From JBKXSZ01 sp047017005 (lineage in GTDB: Bacteria > Bacillota > Clostridia > TANB77 > CAG-508): a DNA stretch of 56,326 nucleotides. The position numbers were made by a program, and so were the translations under genes. The stretch covers positions 1-56,326 of the forward strand of contig JBKXSZ010000006.1 in the NCBI GenBank assembly GCA_047017005.1, in the 5' to 3' direction. The notes under the pieces are model-generated. The model was not told where the DNA came from and made no database searches. It worked only from the letters and a program-made list of their open reading frames with translations. Shown here piece by piece: positions 9,056 through 19,058 of this stretch. The first letter of the stretch is position 1, and the number at the start of each line of letters is the position of its first letter.

Positions 9056-9144
9056 AATAAAGAAGAAAAGTATAAAATAACAAAATAAAACAAGAATAGG
9101 AATAGAACAAAAATAAATAAATTCAAACTAGGAGGCAATTTTTC

Positions 9145-10443
9145 TTGATTAGTTTTTTAATAAGTGCACTGAAAATTATATTTTTATTAGGCTTTCTTAT
9201 CTTTATCCATGAGGGAGGACATTTTCTAATAGCTAAATTATGCAAAGTAAAAGTAAATGAATTTGCTATTGGATTTGGTCCTACGATATGGAAAAGGCAA
9301 GGAAAAGAAACAAAATATGCACTTCGCCTTATTCCATTAGGCGGCTTTGTTAGTATGGAAGGAGAAGAAGAACGTTCTGATGCAGAAGGTTCTTTTAGTA
9401 AAGCAAGTATCCCAAGAAGAATTGCTATTGTTTTAGCTGGTGGGATTGTAAATATCATTTTTGGACTTCTTGTATATTTTGTATTAGTATCTTTCCTAGC
9501 TTATCCAACAGGAAATACAACAGAAGAAGGAAAATATATCTCAAATGTAGTAGAAGAAGTTCCGATGACGAATCCAGAATCAAAAGACACCTTACAAGTA
9601 GGAGATAAAATACTTGCTATTAATGGAAAGAAGATACGAATCCATAATGATTTAAATAAAGAATTAACAAAAGCAAACGGAGAAGACATGGTCATTACCG
9701 TAGAAAGAAACGGACAAAAACAAGAACTTTCTATTAAACCAGTCCAGATACCAATGCGCTCTACAGGAATTGCTATTAGTGCAAAAGAAGGAAAAGCACC
9801 TGAAATATTACAAGTAACAAAAGGAAGTACAGCAGAAAAGCAAGGATTAGAAGTAAAAGATGTTATTATTGCAATAAATGACCAAGAAATAGGAACAGAC
9901 CCACAAAAAGTGTTAGAAATGATACAAAGTACACAAGAAGGGCAAGCTATAAAAATAAAAGTAAAACGTGGAGGAGAAGAAAGAGAATTTAACCTTCTTC
10001 CAGACGAGACGGTAACATATAAGTTAGGAATAAGTTTAGCACCAGTGGAAAATCCAAACCTAGGAGAGAGACTTTATTACGGATATTTTGACACGATAAA
10101 CTTTTCCGTATCTATTATTGATAATTTAAAACAATTATTCCAAGGAGGAATATCCGTAGATCAGTTAATGGGGCCGGTAGGAATTTCCGAGTATGTTGCA
10201 AGTACGAATGGAATAAAAGAATTTATTGCTGTTCTTGCTCTTATCTCCTTATCACTTGGAGTAACAAATCTATTACCATTCCCACCATTAGATGGAGGAA
10301 AAGTAGTCCTTCTGCTAATAGAAGCGATTCGAAGAAAACCATTAAAAGAAAATACAGAACTAACTATTCAAATGATTGGATTTGGAGCTTTAATCCTACT
10401 ATCCATCTATATCACATATAACGATATCTTGAGAATTTTTTAA
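9145..10443 (+). CDS. rseP: Site-2 intramembrane metalloprotease (RseP/RasP family)
   Basis: This membrane zinc protease cuts transmembrane segments of regulators such as anti-sigma factors. It has HEGGH at residues 22-26 in the first membrane helix, two PDZ domains (about 125-190 and 210-280), and the third zinc ligand region in LLPFPPLDGGK near 390. The length of 432 residues is normal for two PDZ domains. The start is TTG at 9145, nine bases after AGGAGG; no ATG fits. It lies where rseP normally follows cdsA-dxr, although dxr is missing here. Confidence 0.95.
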   Translation: MISFLISALKIIFLLGFLIFIHEGGHFLIAKLCKVKVNEFAIGFGPTIWKRQGKETKYALRLIPLGGFVSMEGEEERSDAEGSFSKASIPRRIAIVLAGGIVNIIFGLLVYFVLVSFLAYPTGNTTEEGKYISNVVEEVPMTNPESKDTLQVGDKILAINGKKIRIHNDLNKELTKANGEDMVITVERNGQKQELSIKPVQIPMRSTGIAISAKEGKAPEILQVTKGSTAEKQGLEVKDVIIAINDQEIGTDPQKVLEMIQSTQEGQAIKIKVKRGGEEREFNLLPDETVTYKLGISLAPVENPNLGERLYYGYFDTINFSVSIIDNLKQLFQGGISVDQLMGPVGISEYVASTNGIKEFIAVLALISLSLGVTNLLPFPPLDGGKVVLLLIEAIRRKPLKENTELTIQMIGFGALILLSIYITYNDILRIF

Positions 10444-10486
10444 AAGAATAAGAAGATAGAAAATAAGATAAAAAGAGGAAAAGAAA

Positions 10487-11008
10487 ATGGAGAATGAAAA
10501 ACAGCCTAAAAAAGAAATAAAAGTAGAAAAAAACAAGGAAAAAAGAAAAGGAATACTTACGATAAAAAAACAATTTATACCACTATATGAATATTTATCC
10601 CTTTCGAAGGAAACGATTATACTTTTTATTATTTTACTATATCCTGTTATAATGTTAGATAAGATAGGACTATATTTAATCTTATTAGTAGCATATAACA
10701 TATTGGCTTTTTTCGGATTAAAGATTAGTAAAAAAAGAAGTGACAAGCAAGAATTTACTTTTTATCAACAAGAATTTGAGTGGGTACAAGATAACAAAAT
10801 AGAAAAAAGCAAAAAATTCGAATATTCATATATTACAGGAATAAGAAGAAAAGAAAGCCTTTTACAAAAAGCATTTCATCTTAGCAATATAGTAATATAT
10901 GTAGCAGTACCAAGTGATTTGCCCAGAGAAATTGTATTACCATCCTTAAAAAATGGAGAAAAGAAATATAAAGAAATATTAAAAATTACAGGATACAAAC
11001 CACAATAA
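10487..11008 (+). CDS. Membrane protein with a PH-like (YcxB/YdbS-type) C-terminal domain
   Basis: I do not recognise a named family with certainty. The 173-residue protein starts with a Lys/Glu-rich tail (1-30), has two membrane segments (about 41-58 and 60-80), then a soluble beta-rich part containing FTFYQQEFEW, a Tyr/Ile strand and RKESLLQKAFHLSNIVIYVAVPSDLPREIVLPS. That pattern resembles bacterial PH-like YcxB domains, in which a strand pair is followed by a short helix. It sits between rseP and polC, where ispG is found in many Firmicutes. Weak AGAGGA ribosome site. Confidence 0.6.
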   Translation: MENEKQPKKEIKVEKNKEKRKGILTIKKQFIPLYEYLSLSKETIILFIILLYPVIMLDKIGLYLILLVAYNILAFFGLKISKKRSDKQEFTFYQQEFEWVQDNKIEKSKKFEYSYITGIRRKESLLQKAFHLSNIVIYVAVPSDLPREIVLPSLKNGEKKYKEILKITGYKPQ

Positions 11009-11072
11009 ACTGATAGAAGAAAATATTCTAACAATCTCAATACAAAGGAAAACAATAAATAGAAACAAAAGA

Positions 11073-11116
11073 AAAGCAGAAGATAAAACATTCTGCTTTC
11101 CTTTCTGGAAAGGTAA
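11073..11116 (+). terminator. Hairpin(s) between the PH-like gene and polC
   Basis: A perfect 9-bp stem AAAGCAGAA/TTCTGCTTT (11073-11081 with 11091-11099) is followed by a pyrimidine-rich tail and a second small palindrome CCTTTC-TG-GAAAGG. The T-run is weak, so it may be an attenuator or leaky terminator. Confidence 0.5.
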
Positions 11117-11140
11117 CAGTAGGGGGGGGAAAATACAAAA

Positions 11141-14100
11141 ATGCAGGAAGAAGTAAGCACAAAAACGAATAAAATAAAAACTGTTTTTAGGGATTATCAA
11201 GAAGAAAGCTCTTTATTAGAAGCCTGCTTAATCAATATTAATTTATTCAAAAGAACAAATACACTTGAACTCGATATTTCTTCTGAACAATATATTCCAA
11301 TAAAAGAAATTGCAAAATTTGAAACCTTTTTAAAAAATAAGTTTTTAATAGATAGAGTGTATTTAAAAATGCAATATCCAGAAGAAATGAAAGTACCTTC
11401 TGTAGAAGATAAATGGAATGATATTTTAGAATATATGGCAAGAAAATATCCGCTTACTAAAGCTTTACTAAAAAGAAGTATTGTACAAATAGAAAATAGT
11501 AAGATGAAAGTAATCTTGCCTGTAAAAGGAGCAGATTTTTTAACGGCAAGAGGATTAGATAAAGCTTTAGCAAGAGCAATTGACCACCTATTAGGAAAAA
11601 CGTATCAAGTAAGCTATGTAGAAGAAATATCCGAAGAAGTGCAAAAAGCTTATCAAAAACGTTCCAAAGAAGTAGAAAAGATTGCAATTCGAACTGCACA
11701 GCAACAAGTACAAGAAGCTATTGAAGAAGAAAGAAAACAAGAAGAAAAGAAAAAACAAAAAGAACAAAAGAAAAAAGAAATGCAAGATAATAATATACCA
11801 CTATCGCCAGAACCTCCTATGTCAGAAGAAGAGGATAAATCTCCGTTAATTTTAGGTAGAAGTGCAAATATTAAAGAAGAACTAGTAAAAGTAGTAGATA
11901 TTTCAGTCGATACTGGCAAAGTAGCACTAGAAGGAGAGATTATCAATACAGACTCTAGAGAATTAAAGAGCGGAAAATTTCTAATTATGTTTGACCTATA
12001 TGATGGGACAAGTACGATTACTTGTAAATCTTTTGTAGAAGCGGAAAAGGCGAAAAATGTATTAGGAAGAATACAAGCAGCAAAAGGTATAAAAATTGCA
12101 GGAACTGCACAGTTTGACCCATTTAGTAAGGAACTCGGAGTTATTGCAAATGTCATTATCGAGACAGCAGGAAGAAAAAGAAAAATTCGAATGGATTATT
12201 CAGAAACCAAAAGAGTAGAACTACATATGCATACCCAGATGAGTCAAATGGATGCGGTGTCTTCTTGTAAAGACTTATTAAAAAGAGCAATGAAATGGGG
12301 AATGAAATCCATTGCAATTACAGACCATGGAGTTGTACAAGCTTTCCCTGATGCATATAAACTATTAGGACCAACCAATCCAGATCTAAAAGTAATTTAT
12401 GGAGTAGAGGCTTATCTAGTACCAGATAAAACACCAGCTGTATCCAATCCAAAGGGACAATCCATCGATACCGAATACTGTGTACTAGATTTGGAAACAA
12501 CAGGTATTTCTTTCCGTACAGAGAAAATAACGGAAATTGGAATTATGAAAGTGAAAAATGGACAAGTAATCGATGAATTCGAATGTTTCGTTAACCCAGA
12601 AAAACCAATTCCAGATGAAGTAGTGGAAATTACCCACATTACAGATGATATGGTAAAAGATGCTGAAACGATTGATATAGTAATGCCAAAAATATTGGAA
12701 TTTATAGGAGAAGATGTCATTGTAGCACATAATGCAGACTTTGATGTTGGATTCTTAAAATATAATTGTGAACTATTAGGATTAAAATTAGATAATACAT
12801 ATATTGACACTCTTCGTTTAGCAAAAGATTTATTTCCTGACTTTAAACGCTTTAAGTTAGGTATTATAGCAGATAAATTAAATATTAAAGTAGAAGTAGC
12901 TCACCGAGCGCTAGACGATGTAGATACTTTAGTAAAAGTATTTAATGTTATGTTAGATATGTTAAGACAACATAGAGTAAAAACAGTAGAAGATATTGAT
13001 AAGGTAGAAGAATTTAAAGCGGACTTTAAAAAATTACCAAGTTATCATGCTATTATTTTAGCCAAAAACTATATTGGACTAAAGAATTTATATAAACTAG
13101 TATCAATTTCACACTTAGACTATTTCTATAAAAAACCAAAAATATTAAAATCTATCTATAAGCAATATTCAGAAGGTTTAATATTGGGAAGTGCCTGTGA
13201 AGCAGGAGAACTATACCGCTCTATTGTTGCAGGAAAATCGGATGAAGAAGTAGAGGCAATTGCAAGGGATTATGACTATTTAGAAATACAACCAATTGGA
13301 AATAATAAATTTATGATACGAAATGGAACAGTACCAGATGAAGAAGCTTTAAAAGATATTAACCGTAAAATTGTAAAATTAGGACAAAAACTAAATAAAT
13401 TAGTAGTTGCCACTTGTGATGTTCACTTCTTGGACCCACAAGATGAAGTGTATAGAAGAATACTAATGGCAGGACAAGGATATGATGATGCTGATGAACA
13501 AGCACCACTATATTTAAGAACAACAGAAGAAATGCTAGAGGAATTTAGCTATTTAGGGGATGAAAAGGCATATGAAGTAGTCGTAACGAATACAAATAAA
13601 ATCTCCGATATGTGTGAACCAATTAGTCCGATTTCACCAGAAAAATGTCCACCACACATCCCAGGATGTGAAGAAACCATTAAAGAAATTGCATATTCAA
13701 AAGCACATGAACTATATGGAGAGGAACTTCCTGAAATTGTAGAACAAAGATTAAAAAAAGAATTAGACTCTATTATAAAAAATGGCTTCTCTGTTATGTA
13801 TATTATTGCACAAAAATTAGTATGGAAGTCGAATGAAGATGGATATTTAGTAGGTTCTAGAGGTTCTGTGGGTTCTTCTTTTGTAGCAAATATGACAGGT
13901 ATTACAGAAGTAAACTCTCTTCCGCCACACTATCGATGTCCAAATTGTAAGTATTCTGATTTCACAGACTATGGATACAAGAATGGATTTGATCTACCAG
14001 ATAAAAATTGTCCAAAATGTGGACATCGCTTAGATAAAGACGGAATGGATATTCCATTCGAAACTTTCCTTGGATTTAATGGAGACAAAGAACCAGATAT

Positions 14101-15535
14101 CGACTTAAATTTTTCTGGAGAATATCAAGCAAAAGCGCATAGATATACAGAAGTTATCTTTGGAAAGGGAACTACTTTTAAAGCAGGAACCGTTGGTACA
14201 GTAGCAGATAAAACAGCATTTGGTTATGTGAAAAAATATTATGAAGAACGAAACATTCCTGTAAATAACGCAGAAGTAGCAAGACTATCCAAAGGATGTA
14301 CAGGAATAAAAAGAACAACGGGGCAACATCCAGGAGGAATTATTGTTGTACCAAAGGGAAGAGAAATTTACGAATTTTGTCCAGTACAACATCCAGCAGA
14401 TGATCCAAATTCAGATATTGTTACCACTCACTTTGATTATCACTCTATTGATAAAAACCTATTAAAACTGGACATACTGGGACACGACGATCCGACCGTT
14501 ATTAGGATGTTGCAAGATATTACAGGAATTGACCCTCATGATATTCCATTAGATGATAAAGAAACAATGTCAATTTTTAGTTCAACAGAAGCATTAGGGG
14601 TAACCAAAGAACAAATCCATTCAGAAGTAGGAAGCTTTGGAATACCAGAGTTTGGTACCAAATTTGTAAGGGGAATGCTTGTTGATACAAAACCAACCAC
14701 TTTTGAAGAATTATTACGTATTTCTGGTCTATCTCACGGTACAGACGTATGGCTAAACAATGCCCAGACTTTAATTAATGAAGGAGTAATACCTCTTTCT
14801 GAAGCAATATGTACTAGAGATGATATTATGATTTATTTAATAAAAAAAGGGTTGCCTCCAAACCCAGCTTTCAAAATCATGGAATGTGTTCGTAAAGGAA
14901 AAGCATTAAAAGACCCAGCAAAATGGGCGGAATATGAAAAATTAATGAGAGAACATGATGTACCAGAATGGTATATCGATTCTTGTAAAAAGATTAAATA
15001 CATGTTCCCAAAAGCCCATGCTGCAGCATATGTTACCATGGCATTTCGTATTGCATGGTTTAAAGTACATATTCCAGAAGCTTACTATACAGCATACTTC
15101 TCCATCAGAGGAGCAGATGATTTTGATAGTGAAATTATGTGTCATGGAAAAGAAAGAGTAAAAAACAAAATGAAAGAAATTGACTTACAAGGAAATGCAG
15201 CAACAACAAAAGATAAAAATATGTACTCTGTATTAGAATTGGTATTAGAGATGTATGAAAGAGGATATAAATTCTTACCAATTGATCTATACTTATCAGA
15301 TGCCAAAAACTTTTTAATGGAACCAGATGGAATTAGACCACCATTAAACAGTATTCCAGGATTAGGAACTGTAGCAGCAGAAAGTATTCAAGCAGCAAGA
15401 AAAGATGGTAGATTCATGTCTATTGATGACTTAATGATTCGTTCTAAAGCTGGTAAATCTGTAATTGAAATGTTAAAAAATGCAGGATGTCTAGAAGGAA
15501 TGAGTCAGAGTAATCAAATGAGTTTGTTTGGCTAA
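11141..15535 (+). CDS. polC: DNA polymerase III alpha subunit, Gram-positive PolC type
   Basis: This is the replicative polymerase with built-in proofreading. The 1464-residue chain shows the PolC order. An N-terminal region with a charged coiled coil (about 170-215) comes first, then an OB domain (about 245-330) and a PHP domain with HMHTQMSQMD (from about 360). The DEDD 3'-5' exonuclease is inserted within PHP: DLETTG near 449, AHNADFDVGF near 530 and HRALDDVDTL near 587. A zinc module with CPNC and CPKC follows (about 932-958), then the polymerase core with PDIDLNFSGEYQ near 985. It ends with a short SQSNQMSLFG tail, like the clamp-binding end of other PolC proteins. An eight-G run forms the ribosome site. 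Confidence 0.97.
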   Translation: MQEEVSTKTNKIKTVFRDYQEESSLLEACLININLFKRTNTLELDISSEQYIPIKEIAKFETFLKNKFLIDRVYLKMQYPEEMKVPSVEDKWNDILEYMARKYPLTKALLKRSIVQIENSKMKVILPVKGADFLTARGLDKALARAIDHLLGKTYQVSYVEEISEEVQKAYQKRSKEVEKIAIRTAQQQVQEAIEEERKQEEKKKQKEQKKKEMQDNNIPLSPEPPMSEEEDKSPLILGRSANIKEELVKVVDISVDTGKVALEGEIINTDSRELKSGKFLIMFDLYDGTSTITCKSFVEAEKAKNVLGRIQAAKGIKIAGTAQFDPFSKELGVIANVIIETAGRKRKIRMDYSETKRVELHMHTQMSQMDAVSSCKDLLKRAMKWGMKSIAITDHGVVQAFPDAYKLLGPTNPDLKVIYGVEAYLVPDKTPAVSNPKGQSIDTEYCVLDLETTGISFRTEKITEIGIMKVKNGQVIDEFECFVNPEKPIPDEVVEITHITDDMVKDAETIDIVMPKILEFIGEDVIVAHNADFDVGFLKYNCELLGLKLDNTYIDTLRLAKDLFPDFKRFKLGIIADKLNIKVEVAHRALDDVDTLVKVFNVMLDMLRQHRVKTVEDIDKVEEFKADFKKLPSYHAIILAKNYIGLKNLYKLVSISHLDYFYKKPKILKSIYKQYSEGLILGSACEAGELYRSIVAGKSDEEVEAIARDYDYLEIQPIGNNKFMIRNGTVPDEEALKDINRKIVKLGQKLNKLVVATCDVHFLDPQDEVYRRILMAGQGYDDADEQAPLYLRTTEEMLEEFSYLGDEKAYEVVVTNTNKISDMCEPISPISPEKCPPHIPGCEETIKEIAYSKAHELYGEELPEIVEQRLKKELDSIIKNGFSVMYIIAQKLVWKSNEDGYLVGSRGSVGSSFVANMTGITEVNSLPPHYRCPNCKYSDFTDYGYKNGFDLPDKNCPKCGHRLDKDGMDIPFETFLGFNGDKEPDIDLNFSGEYQAKAHRYTEVIFGKGTTFKAGTVGTVADKTAFGYVKKYYEERNIPVNNAEVARLSKGCTGIKRTTGQHPGGIIVVPKGREIYEFCPVQHPADDPNSDIVTTHFDYHSIDKNLLKLDILGHDDPTVIRMLQDITGIDPHDIPLDDKETMSIFSSTEALGVTKEQIHSEVGSFGIPEFGTKFVRGMLVDTKPTTFEELLRISGLSHGTDVWLNNAQTLINEGVIPLSEAICTRDDIMIYLIKKGLPPNPAFKIMECVRKGKALKDPAKWAEYEKLMREHDVPEWYIDSCKKIKYMFPKAHAAAYVTMAFRIAWFKVHIPEAYYTAYFSIRGADDFDSEIMCHGKERVKNKMKEIDLQGNAATTKDKNMYSVLELVLEMYERGYKFLPIDLYLSDAKNFLMEPDGIRPPLNSIPGLGTVAAESIQAARKDGRFMSIDDLMIRSKAGKSVIEMLKNAGCLEGMSQSNQMSLFG

Positions 15536-15541
15536 AAAAGT

Positions 15542-15578
15542 CCCCAAGAGATAAGCCTATCTACTTGGGGCGTTTATT
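15542..15578 (+). terminator. Terminator of polC
   Basis: CCCCAAG (15542-15548) pairs with CTTGGGG (15564-15570), with AGATA/TATCT extending the stem, followed by a T-rich tract. Confidence 0.85.
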
Positions 15579-15623
15579 TCTAATACAAATAGTTAGAAAA
15601 AGTAGAAAAATAGGAGAAAAATC

Positions 15624-16658
15624 ATGATAGTTCAAATTTTAATTATTCTTATCATTGTAGCAATAAAAGGAATCTTTTCAGCAGCTGATACAGCATTTAC
15701 CTATATGAATAAAGCTGAAATTGCACAATTAAGCAAAAAGGATAAAAAAGCAAGAAAAATAAAGATATTAATGGATGACACCAATAAATTCTTTGGAATT
15801 ATTGAAGTAGGTATTAATATGTCAGAGCTAATTTCTAGTGCAGTTGCTTCCATGACAGTCGTGAACTCTTTAGCCTATATATTTGAGAAATTACCAATCT
15901 CAAAAAATATGGCCATGTTTTTAGCTGCCCTTATCATTACTTTTATATTATCTTATGTACTATTAGTATTTGGAGGAGTATTACCAAAGAAAATAGCTAG
16001 AAATAATCCCAAAAAAGTAGCCTATAAACTAGTGAATATTTTATGGGTAGTAGCTACTATTAATCGACCTTTTGAATCTTTAATTGATGTATCCAATCGT
16101 TTCTTTACAAAAATATTCCATATAAAAGAAAATAAAGAAGAAAAACTAACGGAAAAACAATTAAAAATGATTATCAAAGAAGCAAGAGACGAAGGTGTAG
16201 TTGCAAATATTGAAAGAAAGATAATATTAAATGCAATGAAAGTGAATGATATTACAGTAAAACAATTGATGGTACCAAAAGAAAAAGTAGATTTTATTGA
16301 TATTCGTTCAGATTTTGAAGAAGTATTGAAAAATATAGGAGCAAATCGCTATACAAGAATGCCAATTTATGATAATAGTCCAGAAAATGTAGTAGGAGTA
16401 TTTAATGTAAAAGATATTGCAATCCAATATGCTAATAATAAAAAAGTAGAAACGGACCTTACGAAATACATACGAAAAGTAAAACTAATTCATGAAGATG
16501 AAAAAATATTTAGTGCATTTAAAAAGCTACAAAAAGATAATCAAGTAATGGCAGTAGTTGTAGATAGCCAAAAGAGAGCTTTAGGTATTGTTACAATAGA
16601 AGATATCGTAGAAAAACTAGTTGGAAAAATATTTGATGAGTATGATGTGAAAGTATAA
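15624..16658 (+). CDS. CNNM/HlyC-CorC-type membrane protein, short form
   Basis: The protein belongs to the DUF21 plus CBS-pair family, linked to Mg2+ or other cation handling. Residues 1-165 hold the DUF21 membrane domain with several helices. Residues 200-330 hold a CBS pair (VKQLMVPKEKVDFIDI, then TRMPIYDNSPENVVGVFNVKDI and MAVVVDSQKRALGIVTIEDIVEKLVG). At 344 residues it stops right after the second CBS unit and lacks the C-terminal CorC_HlyC domain of the roughly 430-residue members. The stop is clean, so this is a natural short form or an old loss. AGGAG precedes the ATG. Confidence 0.9.
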   Translation: MIVQILIILIIVAIKGIFSAADTAFTYMNKAEIAQLSKKDKKARKIKILMDDTNKFFGIIEVGINMSELISSAVASMTVVNSLAYIFEKLPISKNMAMFLAALIITFILSYVLLVFGGVLPKKIARNNPKKVAYKLVNILWVVATINRPFESLIDVSNRFFTKIFHIKENKEEKLTEKQLKMIIKEARDEGVVANIERKIILNAMKVNDITVKQLMVPKEKVDFIDIRSDFEEVLKNIGANRYTRMPIYDNSPENVVGVFNVKDIAIQYANNKKVETDLTKYIRKVKLIHEDEKIFSAFKKLQKDNQVMAVVVDSQKRALGIVTIEDIVEKLVGKIFDEYDVKV

Positions 16659-16694
16659 AAAATAGAAAAAGCAAAGATAAAAATAATTAACAGT

Positions 16695-16721
16695 TAGAAT
16701 AAAACCTACTATTCTATTTTT
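16695..16721 (+). terminator. Terminator after the CNNM-type gene
   Basis: TAGAATA (16695-16701) pairs with TATTCTA (16710-16716), followed by five T residues. Confidence 0.65.
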
Positions 16722-16802
16722 AAGCCAAGAAAATGTTTGCAAAATACAAGAACAAGCATAACCTGGTAGAAAAATGCATATTAACATAAAAACTAAAAAT
16801 TC

Positions 16803-16832
16803 TTTACAAAATCATGCTTTTTGTAGTATAAT
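16803..16832 (+). promoter_or_regulatory. Promoter of the pyrophosphatase gene
   Basis: TTTACA (16803-16808) and TATAAT (16827-16832) are 18 bases apart, about 50 bases before the start codon. Confidence 0.75.
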
Positions 16833-16882
16833 AATAAAATCCGTGACAAAAAAACAAGAAGAAAAAGGAGATGGAACAAAAA

Positions 16883-18544
16883 ATGAAGCAAAAAGAAAAA
16901 CAAGAAATTTTTGTAATTGGTCACAAAAATCCAGACACTGATTCCATTTGTTCTGCAATTGGATATGCGAATTTAAAAAATAAGGTAAACAAAGATGAGA
17001 ATGTTATATATATTCCGAAAAGAGCAGGAAATGTAAATGCAGAAACAGAGTACGTCTTAAACTATTTTAAAGTAGATGCTCCTGAATATTTAGAAGATGT
17101 GAGAACACAAGTAAAAGATATTCAACTTAATAAAATACCTGGAGCAAATGAAAATATATCTTTAAAACAAGCATGGCAAAGAATGCGAACCGAAAAAATG
17201 AATACCCTTCCTATTATGCATGGTAAAAAAATAGCAGGAGTAATTACAGTAGGAGATATTGCAAATTCAGGAATGGATGTATACGATGATGAGATTATTG
17301 CAAAAGCCAAGACACCATATCAAAATATTGTAGATACATTAGATGGAAAAGTCATATTAGAAAATGGGAAAAATATTTTCTCAGAAGGAAAAGTATTAAT
17401 TGGTGCAGCAAATATAGAAGTAATGTGTGGATATATCGAAAAGGGTGATATGGCAATTCTAGGAGACCGTGAAGAGTCTCAAATTTGTGCGATTGAAAGA
17501 GGTGCTAGCATTATTATCGTATGTAATGATGCAAAAATATCTGAAAAAGTAAAAGAATTAGCAAAAAAATCTGAATGTGCGATTATTACTTCACCACATG
17601 GAACTTATACAGCTGCAAGATTAATTAATCATAGTATGCCAGCGAGATATTTTATGACAACAGAAGGATTAGTAAAATTTACAAACAATGACTTCTTAGA
17701 TGAGATAAAAGAAACAATGGGAAAAATGAGATTTCATGCATTTCCTGTTATCAATGATGATGACGGTAAATATGAGGGAATGATATCACGTCGAGATTTA
17801 ATGAATTTTAAACGTAAAAAATTAATATTAGTAGACCACAACGAAGAAAAACAAGCAGTAAATGGAATTTCTGATAGTGAAATATTAGAAATATTAGATC
17901 ATCATAATATTGGAAGCATTAAAACCTTTAGTCCAGTATATTTTAGAAATCAACCGGTAGGTTGTACCGCAACCATTATTTATCAAATGTACCATGAAGA
18001 AGGAATAAAAATGGATAAAACAATAGCAGGACTCTTAACATCTGCTATTTTATCCGATACCTTAATGTTCCGTTCACCAACCTGTACCCTTTTTGATAAA
18101 TTAGCAGCTACAGAAATGGCTAAAATAGCGGGAATAAATATGGAGGAACATGCAAAATCAATGTTTACAGCAGGAAGTAATTTAAAAGGAAAAACAACAC
18201 AAGAGATATTCTATCAAGACTATAAGCGTTTCAGTGAAGGAGATATTAATTTTGGAGTAGGACAAATTAGTTCGATGAACGAAGATGAACTTGCTTCATT
18301 AAAAGAACAGGTAATACCATATATGGAACAAGTACATAAGAAACAAGGAATTGATATGATATTCTTTATGCTAACGAATATTTTAACAGAAGCCACAGAA
18401 CTATTGGTTTATGGAAATGGTGCTAAGAAACTAATAGAAGAAGCATTTGATGTAATAGCAGGACATGATAGTGCTATTTTACCAGGTGTCGTTTCGAGAA
18501 AGAAACAACTAATTCCGAATATTATGGCAACTATTCAACAATAG
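16883..18544 (+). CDS. ppaC: Manganese-dependent inorganic pyrophosphatase with CBS and DRTGG regulatory domains
   Basis: Family II pyrophosphatase splits PPi to two phosphates and uses Mn2+. The DHH domain starts with IGHKNPDTDSICSAIGY (near 8-24) and continues after a long insert with VDHNE and DHHNIGSI; the DHHA2 domain closes the chain. The insert (about 75-310) contains CBS units (MNTLPIMHGKKIAGVITVGDI; FHAFPVINDDDGKYEGMISRRDL) around a DRTGG domain. In such enzymes adenine nucleotides tune activity, so the same is inferred here. The ATG at 16883 is chosen because the Met codon at 16871 directly abuts GGAG. Confidence 0.93.
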   Translation: MKQKEKQEIFVIGHKNPDTDSICSAIGYANLKNKVNKDENVIYIPKRAGNVNAETEYVLNYFKVDAPEYLEDVRTQVKDIQLNKIPGANENISLKQAWQRMRTEKMNTLPIMHGKKIAGVITVGDIANSGMDVYDDEIIAKAKTPYQNIVDTLDGKVILENGKNIFSEGKVLIGAANIEVMCGYIEKGDMAILGDREESQICAIERGASIIIVCNDAKISEKVKELAKKSECAIITSPHGTYTAARLINHSMPARYFMTTEGLVKFTNNDFLDEIKETMGKMRFHAFPVINDDDGKYEGMISRRDLMNFKRKKLILVDHNEEKQAVNGISDSEILEILDHHNIGSIKTFSPVYFRNQPVGCTATIIYQMYHEEGIKMDKTIAGLLTSAILSDTLMFRSPTCTLFDKLAATEMAKIAGINMEEHAKSMFTAGSNLKGKTTQEIFYQDYKRFSEGDINFGVGQISSMNEDELASLKEQVIPYMEQVHKKQGIDMIFFMLTNILTEATELLVYGNGAKKLIEEAFDVIAGHDSAILPGVVSRKKQLIPNIMATIQQ

Positions 18545-18632
18545 TAAAACAGAAAAGTAGAAAAAGAAGAGTATTTTAAACTTCTTAGGAGAAGGTATAG
18601 TACAGCTCTCCTTTTATATTTCTCAAATTATC

Positions 18633-18661
18633 TTTACAGAAAAAAGACGGAATAGTATAAT
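18633..18661 (+). promoter_or_regulatory. Promoter of the DUF1294 gene
   Basis: TTTACA (18633-18638) and TATAAT (18656-18661) with 17-base spacing. A weak GGAGA/TCTCC hairpin just upstream may end the ppaC transcript. Confidence 0.75.
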
Positions 18662-18700
18662 AGAACCCAGATATAAAAAAGAAAATAGGAGACACAAGAA

Positions 18701-19015
18701 ATGGAACAGTATACTAAAATATATGAAATATTCTCGATATCTCATATATTAATTTATTTAGCTATTATCAATCTAATTGCTTTTCTTGCTATGTATTTAG
18801 ATAAGAAAAAAGCTAAAAAAGGAAAATGGAGAATTAGTGAAGCAACTTTAATAGGAATTGTCTTACTAGGAGGAGGAATTGGAGGAATAGCTGGAATGTA
18901 TAAATTTAGACATAAGACCAAGAAACCAAGATTTTATATCGGGTTTCCAGTTATTTTAATATTAGAGACAATAGCTCTTATCTATGTTATTATCCATTTT
19001 CATTTAGTTTTTTAA
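18701..19015 (+). CDS. DUF1294-family small membrane protein
   Basis: The 104-residue protein has the DUF1294 pattern: a first membrane helix, DKKKAKKGKWRISEATL (about 34-50), a glycine-rich second helix with LLGGGIGGIAGMYKFRHKTKKPRF, and a third membrane helix near the end. The function of the family is unknown. It has its own promoter and terminator, so it is a single-gene unit. AGGAG precedes the ATG at normal spacing. Confidence 0.88.
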   Translation: MEQYTKIYEIFSISHILIYLAIINLIAFLAMYLDKKKAKKGKWRISEATLIGIVLLGGGIGGIAGMYKFRHKTKKPRFYIGFPVILILETIALIYVIIHFHLVF

Positions 19016-19029
19016 ATAGTAAAATAAAA

Positions 19030-19058
19030 AAGAGAAACACTTTTAGTGTTTCTTTTTT
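19030..19058 (+). terminator. Terminator of the DUF1294 gene
   Basis: AGAAACAC (19033-19040) and GTGTTTCT (19046-19053) form a perfect 8-bp stem with loop TTTTA, extended by A/T pairs and a T-run. Confidence 0.88.
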
